DNA of 64,000 nt from Dromiciops gliroides (GCF_019393635.1 NC_057862.1:94921159-94985158), one strand, 5' to 3'; counted from the stretch's first letter, positions 31,331 to 42,345 are shown. The notes: generated by a model from the sequence alone, not told the origin. Numbers and translations: made by a program.

Positions 31331-31499
31331 AGTAGTTATAGAGCAAATACAAATATAAGTAACTTAAGAAGAATATTTTTAGCCAGAACCCAGCCATCCC
31401 CAAATGGGATGATATTCTCAAATTTTCTTTTGTTATTGTATAAATTATTCTCCTTATTTTGCTTACTTTACTCCTAATTAATTCATTCAATTAAGCCTT

Positions 31500-31925
31500 T
31501 TTCAATTGAGCAGGTTTTTTTTTTTAAGCAGTCCTTTCATTGTTTCTAATTGCACAGTGGTATTACATTACATTCATATGCTATAATTTGTTCAGCAATT
31601 CCCAATTGAGGGATGTCTTCCCCTACCCCCTTGGTTTCCAACTCTTTGCTACAGAAAGCACTACTATAGCCAAATGTCACAGAGGGAAAACAGTTGGTGT
31701 TTCTGTTGTGGACCCAGTTCTATTTCCAAGACTCTTCATCAACTGAGTAACCAGAACAATGCTTATAGGACAAGATTTGAATTCTTTTGAATTTTACTAT
31801 AACTATTTTTGTACATATAGATCTTTCCCCCCTATCTTTGGGAGTTAAGCCTAGTAATGGCAATGCTGGGCTACAGAATATTCATAGTTTGAAAATTTTA
31901 AAGTACCCTCAAATATGGATGGTCC
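31500..31925 (-). mobile_element. L1 LINE, ORF2 C-terminus and 3' end
   Basis: Reversed L1: ATAATTTGTTCAGCAATTCC, ATTGAGGGATGTCTTCCCC, GTTTCCAACTCTTTGCTACA, then TGGCAATGCTGGGCTACAGA. The same region as 1-250 but antisense, with substitutions. Confidence 0.75.
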
Positions 31926-31959
31926 AAAAATTGAATGGACTGCTTCACTGACTAGTCAG

Positions 31960-32060
31960 TTCTGCATCATTTCAAACAGAGGGTGGATAGCCACTTGTTA
32001 GTGCTGCTGTAAAAGGTATCCTTGCATTAGTCAGACTTCTCAGCTCTCAGGTCCCTTTTA
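31960..32060 (+). repeat. L3/CR1 3' terminal fragment
   Basis: GGGTGGATAGCCACTTGTTA, GCTGCTGTAAAAGGTATCCT and CTCAGGTCCCTTTTAATTTT follow the final bases of the CR1 group. Confidence 0.6.
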
Positions 32061-32273
32061 ATTTTCTGAGATATGAATATCTGGGGGTACCCCAGCATGA
32101 TTATAGCCTTGTTTATCCAAAATGTCACATTTCCACCAATCTCAGAGTCTAGCAAGATACACATTTTATTAATAGAATAATGCAGAATAAAGCTGCAAGA
32201 CAAATTATGTCTACAACTAAATAATTGGAGGCAATTTCAGTAGGTGACTAATTAGAGCATGGTCAGCTGGTGT

Positions 32274-32316
<43 letters not shown>

Positions 32317-32525
32317 CACGCATGCACTCAGTGGATGCCATGAGTTTGCCCCAGACCAAAAAGAATATTACTATTATAATATTTTGATCATTGGACATAA
32401 CCTCTCCCCACCCCCCAACCCACCATTCACACCCTTTCCTTGGATAGGTTACCTCCAGTCCTTCAACAGGGAACATTTTCCATTGTTTTTTCAGTCTGCT
32501 AGAAATAAATTCCAATTCAATTCAG
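32061..32525. other. No gene recognised; contains a TG tract
   Basis: TG microsatellite at 32275-32308 and a C-rich stretch near 32405. No other feature. Confidence 0.5.
32275..32308. repeat. (TG)n microsatellite
   Basis: About 16 TG units. Confidence 0.95.
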
Positions 32526-32527
32526 TT

Positions 32528-32670
32528 CAGTTCAATTCAGTTCAACATTTATTAAATGCCAGCTATGTGCAGAGCACCGGGGTTAGGCAGAGGGGAGGGG
32601 AATGCAGTGATATATAAGAAATTCTCTGCTCTCCAGCAGTTGACATTCTGGTAGACCTGATTACCAATGA
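32528..32670 (-). repeat. L2 3' end
   Basis: CAACATTTATTAAATGCCAG, TATGTGCAGAGCACCGGGGT and CTCTCCAGCAGTTGACATTC; preceded by repeated CAATTCAGTT units at 32511-32540. Confidence 0.65.
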
Positions 32671-32997
32671 AGACTTTATCTTTTACAAGGGCTGACAGGA
32701 AGTCAGTGTGAAGTTGTCTGGATTATGTAGCTCTTTGGTGACTTGTTTTTGTTGGCAGGACAGGAAATAAACTCTGTCCTTCCAAACTGGAGATTGCATC
32801 AGTGCTCAGGGCTTGTAGGTCTTCTTTGAAAATGAGAGTGGCTTGGATCATGGCTGTATATACACAGACATAAAGTGGGGAATTGAGGGGGAAAATGCCA
32901 ACACATTTTTCTTTGATTTTTTTCCCTCCTCATTCACCCTCTTTCCCTCTTGAATTCCTCCGTACCCTTTAAAGTCTCCAGTAAGCCTTCTCTTAGG

Positions 32998-33226
32998 TAA
33001 CTGGGTGGCTCAATGAATAGAGCTTTGGTACTGGAGTCAGGAAGACCTGAGTTCAAACCCAGTCTTACTAGTTGTGTGACCCTAGGCAAGTTACTTAACC
33101 CTGTTTGCCTAAGTTTCCTCATCCATAGAATAAACTGGATAAGGAAATGGCAAACTACTCCAGTATCTTTGTCCAGAGAACCCCAAATGGGGTCATGAAG
33201 AATCAAACAACTGAACAATAAGAAAA
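32998..33226 (+). mobile_element. Class B SINE
   Basis: Head GTAACTGGGTGGCTCAATGA, GAGTTCAAACCCAGTCTTAC, GAACCCCAAATGGGGTCATG and a CAACTGAACAATAAG tail. Confidence 0.85.
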
Positions 33227-33269
33227 TCTTCCCTTAGCCACTTTTATTCTTAGATCTCAGCACTTTATT

Positions 33270-33415
33270 TGGCCCCTTCCTAAAATGCTTAACTCCTACT
33301 AGACCAGATGCTATCTAAAGACAGGGATCATATTTTATCTAAACTTTGTATCTGTAACAGTCTATACAGGACTTGATACAGGTTTGTTGAATGAATAAAT
33401 GAATGAAGGAATAAA
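33270..33415 (+). repeat. L2 3' end
   Basis: ATCTAAAGACAGGGATCATA, CTTTGTATCTGTAACAGTCT and TTGTTGAATGAATAAATGAA. Confidence 0.65.
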
Positions 33416-33778
33416 AGTTGGGGTAGAAGACTATTTTGCCCCTAAACTCATTAGATAATGACCTTGATTTAAACAAGTTTGTTTTTTTTTTCCTCTTGGT
33501 AGATGTGATATGTCCTTTCCTACAGGTTATTGAGCAGAAGAGCCAATTTTATGATCTGACAGGGTAGGTAGTTGCCATTGTGATATAGTGGACAATTGAG
33601 AGAGTAGGGATGTGAGAGGGGGAAATCACACTATCCAAAAATTTCTCCTTTGCCCACATGACCTTAGAGGACAGTGATTCATTTAAGATTTTAGAAAGGA
33701 CACATTCCTTTGGGTGAAGTGTTGCTTCCTTCTTCCTAGGGTTCAAAGCTGGATATGATCTTAGAGATCATTTACTCC

Positions 33779-34305
33779 CATGGTTCTCAAAGTGTGGTCT
33801 GCATACTGCTGACCATCCCCAAGATCCATTCAGGAGATCCATGAGGTTAAAACTATTTTACAATAGCACTTTAATGTTATTTGCCTATTAAAATGCTCCT
33901 CAATTTCCCAAATACGTTTCTGTGTGAAACCGGATATCCTTTGTATATTTCAACCAAAACAACATACCACAACAGATTGAATGCAGAAGTAGATATGAGA
34001 ATCCAGCTGTCTTCAATTAAGCCAGACATTAAAGAGATTTGCAAAAATACATGTAAGAATTCCACTTTTCTCACTAAATCTTGTTTTGGAAAATATCGTT
34101 ATTGTTAATAAATGGTATGTTGTGGGTTTATTATTATTTTAAAATGAATTAATAAATATTTTAAAGGTATAAGTTTTAGTTTCTAATATGGTGATATATA
34201 TGTATATGTACATATTTATGTATATTATATAAAAGCTCTTTGGTGTCCTGAATAATTTTTAAGTGTGTAAAGGGATCCTGAGACCAAGAAGTTTGGAATC
34301 ATGGA
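33779..34305 (+). mobile_element. hAT DNA transposon relic with a transposase remnant
   Basis: The left end CATGGTTCTCAAAGTGTGGT and right end AAGTTTGGAATCATGG are imperfect inverted repeats. Flanks ATTTACTCC and ATCTATTCT may be a decayed 8-bp duplication, and the split class D SINE independently fixes the insertion. Motifs GAGATCCATGAGGTTAAAAC on the left and AAAGCTCTTTGGTGTCCTGA and AAGGGATCCTGAGACCAAGA on the right fit an old hAT family known across mammals, perhaps of the Tip100 group. Only the end of the transposase is present, so it is an internally deleted derivative. Confidence 0.72.
33881..34051 (+). pseudogene. hAT transposase C-terminal (hATC) remnant
   Basis: One open frame reads LLNFPNTFLCETGY, then ISTKTTYHNRLN, then MRIQLSSIKPDIKEIC. 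This matches the pattern of the C-terminal dimerisation domain of hAT transposases: L(L/P)FP-T-LCE-GFS, then K-T--RNRL and a D-RI-LS-IKP-I--(I/L)C end. The region corresponds to the last 55-60 residues of such proteins. The catalytic core and BED zinc finger are missing, as is any promoter. The frame happens to stay open to 34108, beyond the domain. It is a fossil of a DNA transposon, not an active gene. Confidence 0.7.
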
Positions 34306-34423
34306 TCTATTCTAATGCCCTCATTTAAGAGACAAGAGCCCAGAAAGGTGCAGAGTGGCAAGTAGCAGAATCCATACTTGAACTGGGTTCCTTTGACTTT
34401 AGATTCAGTGCTCTTTCCATCAC

Positions 34424-34560
34424 TGTGGGCTCTTAACCTGGGATCTATAACTTCAGTGGGAAAAAAAATGTATACATTTAAAAACATTTTTCTAAGAAAG
34501 GGCCCATACCAGGCTTACCCATACTGCCAAGGAATTTGTACCAGGAAAAAGGTTAAGTGA
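34424..34560. mobile_element. hAT-like nonautonomous element, family 2
   Basis: GGGCTCTTAACCTGGGATCT, a GGGAAAAAAAATGTATACAT middle and a GGAAAAAGGTTAAG end. Shorter than the copy at 7164. Confidence 0.55.
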
Positions 34561-35015
34561 CTTATACCATTGGTGTCCTTTTTAAAAATGCATATAGAAT
34601 GGGAGGGGGGAGTAACATATTAAGTTGTTAATACCTTAGTGTGAAATAGTCTTATCTTAGCGTGAAATCTAATCATAGAGGAACCAAGTGTAGAAAAGGC
34701 CTTTTGGAGATCTACCCTCCTCATTTCAGATGAGAACACCTAGGACCAAAAAGTTGAAGTGTTTGCCCAGAGGGGCATGATTAGAAACTGAGGCAGATTG
34801 CTTTCCTAGCTGAGATCTTGGCTCTAAGGAAATAGAACATTTTGATTGGGAAGTAGGGAGGGCAGGGAAGGGTATGGGGTAGAGTGGGTGTTGGGAGGTA
34901 TTACCCGTGATTGGCAAACTCCATTAAAGGGCCAAAGGTGGGTGTGCTCTGGGCAGCCAGAGCTGCCAGGGTTAAGAAGTAAGTTACAAAAGGGGAGGTG
35001 GGGGGGGCATCAGTC
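34561..35015. other. Mostly unassigned
   Basis: A minus-strand class D scrap lies at about 34690-34830 (CTCATTTCAGATGAGAACAC). GGGGAGGTGGGGGGG near 34995 is a G-rich run. Confidence 0.4.
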
Positions 35016-35017
35016 AT

Positions 35018-35062
35018 CAACTAGCATATATTAAGTGCCTACTATGTGTCAAGAACTGTGCA
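35018..35062 (-). repeat. L2 tail fragment
   Basis: CATATATTAAGTGCCTACTA followed by TGTGTCAAGAACTGTGCA. Confidence 0.6.
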
Positions 35063-35222
35063 GTCTAACATTTTACCTGGGGCAGGCCCTGCTGCCTGGC
35101 CATATCTTTGCAAATAATTATCCAGAATAAGTAGTTAAAAGAGAAAGAAGGCAGTGAACTTCTCATTTTCTGCAGCTCTTTCTGGGCACAAAACTCGATA
35201 GTTATGGGCTTAGCTACTTAGC

Positions 35223-35484
35223 ATATTGGGTAGCTAGATGATACAATGGATAGAATGCCAGGCCAGGAGCTCTAAAGACTCATCTAGTTCAAATCTGGCC
35301 TCAGACACTTACTAGTTGTGTGATACTGGGCAAGTCACTTAACCCTGTTTGCCTCTGTTTCCTCATCTGTAAAATGACCTGGAGAAGTAAGTGGAAAACC
35401 ATTTACTAGTCTCTTTGCCAAGAAAACCCCAAATGGGGTCATGAAGAGTCAGACGAGACTGAAATGACAGAGCAAGGATGAACA
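35223..35484 (+). mobile_element. Class B SINE
   Basis: TTGGGTAGCTAGATGATACA head, GTTCAAATCTGGCCTCAGAC, AAAACCCCAAATGGGGTCAT and AGAGTCAGACGAGACTGAAA. Confidence 0.85.
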
Positions 35485-35589
35485 CTTAGCATATCTCAAA
35501 AGAAGGTAGGGGCGGGGAAGGGTGTTCCATGTTCAGCCTCAAGCACGAGCAGTGTTTAAACCAACAGTCGTGTTTGTCATTTTTCTAAA

Positions 35590-35745
35590 CGACAATGTTT
35601 GTGGAGTTGGAAAGGACTTTAGAGATGATCAAATCCAACTTCCTCATTTTATAGCTGCAAAAGCTGAGTCACAGAGAGTTTGTGACTTACCTAAAATCCC
35701 ACAGCTAGTGAACAGCAAAACTCTCCATGCTGTGCTACATGCTGC
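35590..35745 (-). repeat. Class D SINE
   Basis: GTTGGAAAGGACTTTAGAGA, CCAACTTCCTCATTTTATAG and AAAATCCCACAGCTAGTGAA. Confidence 0.65.
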
Positions 35746-36062
35746 TCTCTATTCCCCCACCCCACCCCCACCCTCAGTTAGGTAAGAGTTTTCCAAAATA
35801 TGGCCTCTTTCTCTCCAGCAATGAGAGGCCCATTCAGGGAGGGCATGACGCAGTGGTTAAAATTATTGGATATTTTCCAAGTACAGCTCCAACATAAATA
35901 AATAGACTTTTTAAAAAAGTGAAAACAAAGTTTAAATCAGAGGCAACAAAAGCAAAACTAACGCAGGGAGTTTGCTCTAACCAGATGGTGATAGGAGACA
36001 GAGAACAGGGGACCCTGAGCAGGCAGCAGAGGAAAGATTGATCACCCTCCCCTCCTCCCCCC

Positions 36063-36094
<32 letters not shown>
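36063..36094. repeat. (CA)n microsatellite
   Basis: About 16 CA units preceded by a C-rich run. Confidence 0.95.
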
Positions 36095-36097
<3 letters not shown>

Positions 36098-36239
36098 CCT
36101 GCCTGGGGTCCAGGGCACCAGTTTCTTCCTGCTCTCTGCAGAGGTCTTGACCCCAGGGAGAACACTTAACTCCATCCCTTGTACTAAGTACCTAAGTAAC
36201 TTGGGGAAGGGTGGGCTAGCTGCCACCATCTTTTTCCCT

Positions 36240-36600
36240 TTCACCTTTGAGAAGCATTGTGAAATAATGGAAAAACATGTTAAATTTGGAATCAGAGGAC
36301 CAACATTCAAATCCTGATTCTACCACTTACTGTCAATTTCACATGTGTGACATTGGACAAGCCACTTAATCTATAGGAGACTCAGTTTCCTAAAATGTAA
36401 AATGAGGAGATTGAAGGCACTTTGTTATAATGGAAAGAATGCAGGATTTGGTGCTCCAGTTTTCTCATCCCTAAAATACAGTGGAGAACAAGCTAGATGA
36501 CCCTCCAAAGTTTCTTCCAGTTCAGATTTATGATCTCTGACTAGCTGACCTTGAAGGTTTCTTCTGTCTCTAAATCTATCATGCCATGATTTTATGAGAG
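36240..36600 (+). repeat. Two class D SINE copies in tandem or one duplicated copy
   Basis: First: GGAATCAGAGGACCAACATT, CACTTAATCTATAGGAGACT, TAAAATGAGGAGATTGAAGG. Second: CACTTTGTTATAATGGAAAG, TCCCTAAAATACAGTGGAGA, CTAGATGACCCTCCAAAGTT and an extra GACCTTGAAGGTTTCTTCTG tail. Confidence 0.6.
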
Positions 36601-36910
36601 TGAATGCAGCACAGCAATGGTTATTTTACACATTATTGTATTGCTTGAGATTTGATTGTTTTTATAAAAATGTAAAAATGTTTAAATCTTATTTGAATAA
36701 AATTCAAACTAAGAAAATACTGTATAGCATTTTTCATGATAAATGGGAATGTGTAACTTTTTGGGGGTGATGGTGATAAAAAGAGTATTGCCCTGTAGAG
36801 CTTGGAAACCACTGTGTCTTTTCCTGTTGTTCATTTAACTAAGACATCCACAAGGGTGGGTAGCCACCATATTTCTATAGTTGACCTGTCTAGTTCCATG
36901 GGCATGGGTA
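36601..36910. other. No gene or repeat recognised
   Basis: AT-rich. Confidence 0.4.
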
Positions 36911-36911
36911 T

Positions 36912-37000
36912 TCCATAAGTATTTCATTTAGCATTTATTAAGCACCTACTATATGAGCGTATAATTGAAAATATAAGGAAACAGATACCCCTAGTCTTAC
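36912..37000 (-). repeat. L2 3' end
   Basis: TTAGCATTTATTAAGCACCT, ACTATATGAGCG, then GAAACAGATACCCCTAGTCT. Confidence 0.55.
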
Positions 37001-37555
37001 TTATTGGATACTTTCCTGGAAAAATTGTGTTAGGTAAACATTTACACATCAATTGCCACTTTTCCTTTATCTTACATTATGAAAATAGGAATGTGTTTCC
37101 ATAAGAGAAACTTATCTTAAGATATTCGTGAATGCAGCAAAACTCTGAAAAAATTAAAGCAAAATAAAACCTCTCTTCAAATAAAATAACTTAAGAGTAA
37201 TACAATTTAAAAATGAAAATTCTGAAGATGAAAACAGTATAAATCCCTGTAGCAAGAGGACCACCTACATCATACTGTGAAGAATACCCTGGATTTTTCA
37301 AACAGGCATCCCCAATAGCAACCACTTTGTGCTTCCTCTTTTCCCTGGAGAGTTCCCTCTAGCAACTAATCACAGCATTAGCTTTTTGGGAAAACTATTT
37401 ATGTTCAACTGGGACATTTTCAGTAAGCATTGGCAGATAATGGCTATAATTGCTAATGTGTGTAAAATAAGGGGTGCTAATGTTCTTTCAAATTTACTCC
37501 ACTTTTTGAAAATGGATGAAACTGAAAATTTTTTATATAGTTAGAGGAAATAAAG
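37001..37555. other. No gene or repeat recognised
   Basis: AT-rich; a 71-codon frame at 37329-37544 has no recognisable domain. Confidence 0.4.
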
Positions 37556-37557
37556 TG

Positions 37558-37680
37558 AGAGTGGAATTTTTAGAGGTCAAGTAGTCCAAACTACTCATTT
37601 CAAGCATGAAGAAGATGAGATCCAGAGAGGAAAAAAAGATTTCCTCAAGGTTGCACAGTTAATACTAACTATAAATAAAT
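37558..37680 (-). repeat. Class D SINE
   Basis: AGGTCAAGTAGTCCAAACTA, GATGAGATCCAGAGAGG and CAAGGTTGCACAGTTAATAC. Confidence 0.55.
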
Positions 37681-37689
37681 AAACAAAAA

Positions 37690-37870
37690 ATATATATACA
37701 TATATATGTATATGTATATTTAAGGCCTATTGTACATATGTCATCTCATTTGAGCTTCCCAGCAACCCCTTGGGGTAAGTTAAGGAGTATTGTGATTTCC
37801 ATTTTGCAGATGAAGAAACTGAGACCCAGAGATACTAAGGAACTTGCCCATAGTCATACAATGAGAGATT
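37690..37870 (-). repeat. Class C SINE, partial, after a short TA/CA tract
   Basis: TATATATACATATATATG tract, then GTCATCTCATTTGAGCTTCC, TTGCAGATGAAGAAACTGAG and TTGCCCATAGTCATACAATG. Confidence 0.6.
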
Positions 37871-37879
37871 AGGATGGGA

Positions 37880-38400
37880 AGGATCTCTTCTTCATTAGGG
37901 GATGGCTTGATGGAAGAGCTGGACCTTAAAAGAATGGAAGGATTTCAGGAAGAGAGTGCATTTCATAGATGGGGGAATATTATGCATGAAGGCACATAGA
38001 TGGGAGAGGACAGGTTGAAACTTAAAACAATGTAGGAATTCAGTTTGGATGGAATAAATACTGGGAAATAATCCTGGAAAGGTAGTTTAGAACTAGATTG
38101 TTTTGTTGTTGAGTCATTTTTCAGTCATTTCCAACTCTTCATGACCTTATTTGGCAGAGATACTGAAGTGGTTTGCCATTTCCTTCTCCAATTCATTTTA
38201 CAGATGAGGAACAAATAGGGTTAAGTGACTTGCCCAGGGTCACACAGCTAGAACTAGATCATGGAGGACTTTAGATTCCATAATAAGGAGTTTGAATTTT
38301 TTTTTTCCTACAGGTAGGAACCACTAAAGATTTTGATGTGGTCATATTTGTACATTAGAAAAAAATTACTTTAACAGTAGTAGATTTGAAATAAGTAAAT
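37880..38400 (-). repeat. L2 internal 3' region split by a SINE
   Basis: GGACCTTAAAAGAATGGAAG, GCATGAAGGCACATAGATGG before the SINE, and GGAGGACTTTAGATTCCATA and ACCACTAAAGATTTTGATGT after it follow the reversed L2. Confidence 0.6.
38099..38248 (-). mobile_element. Class B SINE inside the L2
   Basis: Starts TTGTTTTGTTGTTGAGTCAT and ends at CACACAGC; the head half is missing. Perfect target duplication TAGAACTAGAT at 38088-38098 and 38249-38259. Confidence 0.9.
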
Positions 38401-38760
38401 AAGTGAATGAATGAATAAATAAATAAATGAAAAAGCATATGTATATATTTTAAAAATGCATATGTATGTGAAAAGAGTTTTCATCTGAGGTGTCACAGGG
38501 ATAATGACTTTACCATAGGGCAATCTACTGAAACACCCTTTCCAGAATTAATGGTAGCTTTGCCCAGAGCAAGAAGTGGAAATTGGGGGATGGGGAAGTA
38601 GTATGCTGGCTACAGAAAACATGAATCATGGTCTGAGCAAGGGCTAGCTGGATCCAATGAACTAGCTGAGTTTGCATTGAGTCACTCATTTATCAAGACA
38701 GATGAGTCCCAGAGACAATGGATTAAAGACAGAGAAGCCTGGTAGAAGCAGGAAGACCAA
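38400..38760 (-). repeat. Unnamed repeat U1, copy 2
   Basis: AATGAATGAATAAATAAATA leads in, as L2 does before copy 1. The body has CCCTTTCCAGAATTAATGGT, then GGGCTAGCTGGATCCAATGA and AACTAGCTGAGTTTGCATTG. See 5930-6240. Confidence 0.45.
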
Positions 38761-38814
38761 GCCTAATTTCATTTCTTTGAAGGCTTAGGACAGTAGCACT
38801 GATTTAGAATTGTT

Positions 38815-38925
38815 ACCATATGTATATGTATATATATATATATATATGCACACACACATACACACAAATATATACATATATAAAATACATACACACATAA
38901 CACACATATATGTATATATTTCAAA
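38815..38925. repeat. TA/CA-rich microsatellite
   Basis: Mixed TATG, TA and CACA units. Confidence 0.85.
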
Positions 38926-38999
38926 TACAACTTATTTTTAATAATATATGTCATATATTTTAAATGTATATTTATTGACACTTTAAAATATGCTTAACT

Positions 39000-40160
39000 A
39001 TACTTCCCCCACACCCTATATTACCTTATTTATTGAAAAAAAGAGGGACAAGTGAAACTTTAGGCATGCTGATAGAGTATGTGGCATTCCTCTCCCGCAG
39101 TCCACCAGTTTTATATCAAAAGAAAGGAAGCTGTGGCAATATCAGTTGTCTGGAATGATCATTGGTGATTATATTTGCTCTGAATTCACTGTCCTTTGGG
39201 GCTGATTTCATCTGCATTATTGTAGTCATGGTGTATATTGTTCCACTTCTCAGTTGGCTCCTTTGTACCTTGGGAGGTTTGAGGAGGGATGAAAAACCTC
39301 CACTGTCTTTGATGGAGAAAAGAATATGATATAGAATATTTGCAGACCTCTTTCATCTGTTAGCTGTCCTCTTTCCCATTACACCCTTACATGTCTTCAG
39401 GATGGCTTTGCTTATTGGGGTATCTTGCTGATCTTTCTTCAAACTGGTTTTACCCTTCACTGTCTCAGGGGGCAAAACTGCTCACAATCACTTCTCCCTA
39501 AACTTTTACAAAGAAGTTTATATTATAAATTTGTGTTGCCTTTGGTTGCCATATTTTTCTGCTTGGCAAATAAGTCAGGTGTTTGTTGAATGAGATGGTT
39601 TAGAGAATTTTTTTTGCTTTCTTTATTTTAGAAGTTGATCTTATATGAAACTGTAATTTTTGTTAATTTCTTTTATCTTCCATTTATGATTTTAAGCATC
39701 ATGAACTTATTTAAATAAATCATTGGAGTTGTTTTACTGGCATGGTATATATTTTTCTTATTTTCCTTCTTTATTCTGACTGCGTTAATTTTTTATTTGC
39801 TTTAACAGATCAGTGGTCTGACTGGACACAGGCAGCTGATTCAAGGACTCCCACATCATTAACAAATCATTTCTTATCTTTTAAAAAATGTAATCTAATT
39901 TTTTCAGTTAACAAAAATGTATCTTTTCTTTTGAAACATCTATGTATGTATATATGTGTGCACATATGTGTATTATGCACGCAAAAACATTGTAACCAAT
40001 AGGCACATTCAAGGAAAACAAATTCTTGCATTGGTTTGGTCAAAAAAATATGTCTCAGGCTGTACCCTGAGTTCATCACCTGTCAGGAGGTAGGTAGCAT
40101 GTTTCATCATGGGGCCTGAGGAATTGTGTATAGTAATTGTCTTAGTTTAGAGTTTGAAAA
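39000..40160. other. Mostly unassigned, possible L1 scrap
   Basis: ATTATTGTAGTCATGGTGTA near 39219 resembles the antisense L1 3' UTR, but weakly. Nothing else recognised; a short-lived open frame at 39742-40002 has no domain. Confidence 0.35.
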
Positions 40161-40164
40161 TCTT

Positions 40165-41450
40165 TCAAAGTCTTTTGATTTTTATAGTATAAATTGCTCT
40201 AGTTTTCATTTCCTTATGCATCGGTTTACACAAATCATCTGAGGTTTCTCTGAAATAATCATCTCCTTCATTTCTTATAGCACAGAAGTATTCCATTACC
40301 ATCACATACCATAATTTGTTCAAAAATTCCCACACTGGTGGACATCCTTCAATTTCCATGGAATTTTTGCTAACAACAACAACAACAACAACAACAACAA
40401 AGCAACAAAAAAGAGTGGCTATGGGCCATTTTCGTCTTTCTTTGATCTCTTTGGAGTGTAGGCCTATGTAGGGATATCACTGGATCAAAGCATGTTCACT
40501 GTTTAGTAACTTTTTGGGCATAGTTCCAAATGACTTTCCTGAATATCTAGGCCAATTCACAACCACCACCCCGCACAATGTAATAATGTACCCACTTTTC
40601 CACCTCTCCTCCAACATTTCTCATTTTTTGTTAACTCAGACAATCTAATGGGCAGAATCTCAGTTTAATTAAAATTAAATTTGAATTTCTCTAATTATTA
40701 GTGATTTGGGGCATTTTTTCTCATGGATATTGATAGCTTCCATTTTGTTCTTAGAAAGCTGCCTGTTCCTATACTTAGACCATTTATCAATTGGGAAATG
40801 AGTCTTATTTCTTAAAATTTAAATCTGTTACTTTTCTTGAAAATGAGCCCTTCATCAGAGAAGCTCACTGCAAAGATTATTTTCTAGTTAACTGTTTCCC
40901 TCCTAGTTTTAATTTCTTTGATTTTGAGGGTGGAAAGTTTTTAAATTTTGTAAAATAAAAGTTGTCTCTTATTTTCTGTGATCCTTTGTGTTACGGATTT
41001 TTCCGTTATCCCTAGATCTGAAAGGCAATATTTTCCTTGCTCCTCTAATTGGTTTATGAGTTCACCCTTTATGTGTAAGTCATATATCCACTTAGAACTT
41101 ATCTAGGCATATCATGTGAAATATTGATTTGTACCTAGTTTATGCACCTATCTTTTATTATTAACTTCATTTTTTGGTGATGTCATTTGGTATTTTCCAT
41201 GTCCAGAGTATTCTGAGTCTTTTTTCAAAGAAAGTATTCATGAGCTCTAGGTGTGAGACTTCTGTGTAGTCACTAAATTTTGGATCTCTCTCACACCTTA
41301 GTCCAGAATCATATTTTTTGTCAACTGTCTATTTCTATCTTGCTTTAAACGTGTCAGTTTAGAGGATTTTATTGAATTATTTCTGTACTTTAAGTGATTT
41401 TATACTCTATAGTAGATGTTGGTACTTAAACTATTTTATGACAGCTTTTT
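40165..41450 (-). mobile_element. L1 LINE, ORF2 C-terminus and 3' end
   Basis: Antisense L1 over about 1.3 kb. The reversed strand reads MEYFCAIRNE at about 40270-40300, matching MEYYAAIKNDE of L1 ORF2. Further along come GATATCACTGGATCAAAGCA, ATTTCTCTAATTATTAGTGA, CCATTTATCAATTGGGAAAT, GAGCCCTTCATCAGAGAAGC and ACTTAGAACTTATCTAGGCA. All occur in the order of the ORF2 C-terminal half. An AAC run at 40374-40400 interrupts it. It is decayed and non-coding. Confidence 0.8.
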
Positions 41451-41970
41451 TTTGCATATATTTAGCCATGAGCCCTATAATATGAGATTATCAAATGCCC
41501 CATGAAATGATGGGTTGTTTTTTGTTGTTGTTGTTGCCTTTGGCTACATGTTCAAAACCAACCGAAGCCAATGCCATTATTTATTTCTCTAAACAGAACT
41601 TGTCAGTTATCCATCCATTTTGCTGTAACTTCCTTCCTTGATGCTGAGAATATCAAGGTTGATACAATTCTATTCTTCCAGTCATAAAGGTACTTTTTGG
41701 TCTTTGGACAAAGTTCTCTCATTTGGAGTAACAATAGCTAAGTTGATTTTTAAAGTAAGTCTAAAATTTCACAAGTTGAGTGGCAAGGCAGTAACTTTGA
41801 ATAAAAAATAAAAGATTTGGGAAGGTTTTAGTGATCTGAAAGCTCAATAGAACTCAATAGTGTGATGATACTGAAGCTGGGAAAGCTACTTTAATGAGAA
41901 CTATACTCTCTAGACCTAAGATGAGGAGTTTATATTCTAGTTTATATCATATCTATTTGCAAAAATCGCT
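41451..41970. other. No gene or repeat recognised
   Basis: GTTGTTGTTGTTGCC run at 41525; the sequence after it could be repeat but I cannot name it. Confidence 0.35.
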
Positions 41971-41974
41971 TTAC

Positions 41975-42345
41975 TAGACTATACGCTCCCTAAGGATAAA
42001 GACTGATTCTTCTTTGTATCTCTCAGAGTGCTCTGCATAGTAAGTGCTTTGCACATAGTTGTTGTTCAGTCATGTCTGACTCTTCATGATCCCATCTGGA
42101 GTTTTCTTGGCAATGATCGTGGAGTGTTTTGCCATTGCCTTCTCCAGTTCATTTTAAAGATGAGGAAACTGAAGCAAATTGGTTAAGTGACTTGGCCAGG
42201 GTCACATAGCTATTAAGTTTCTGAGACTGGATTTGAACTTGGGTCTTCTTAACTCCAGGCCCAGCACTCTATCCACTATGCCACCTAGCTGCCATTGTAC
42301 ATAGTAGGTGTCAATAAATGCCGAGTGACTGAGTGAATGACTATG
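41975..42345 (+). repeat. L2 3' end split by a class B SINE
   Basis: TACGCTCCCTAAGGATAAAG and GTAAGTGCTTTGCACATAG before, then TGTACATAGTAGGTGTCAAT and GACTGAGTGAATGAC after the SINE. Confidence 0.8.
42056..42293 (-). mobile_element. Class B SINE inside the L2
   Basis: TTGTTGTTCAGTCATGTCTG at one end, GAGGAAACTGAAGCAAATTG in the middle and CACCTAGCTGCC at the other. TTGCACATAG and TTGTACATAG are the flanking duplication with one mismatch. Confidence 0.9.

Larger units (their letters stand above)
33735..34435 (-). repeat. Class D SINE split by a hAT element
   Basis: AGCTGGATATGATCTTAGAG before 33779, then TGCCCTCATTTAAGAGACAA, GAGCCCAGAAAGGTGCAGAG and GAACTGGGTTCCTTTGACTT after 34305 read as one minus-strand SINE. 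Confidence 0.7.

Noticed and set aside
39795-39840. Possible internal exon: acceptor TTTGCTTTAACAG followed by ATCAGTGGTCTGACTGG
   Set aside because: The polypyrimidine tract is weak, no donor follows at a sensible distance, and the encoded peptide is not recognisable.
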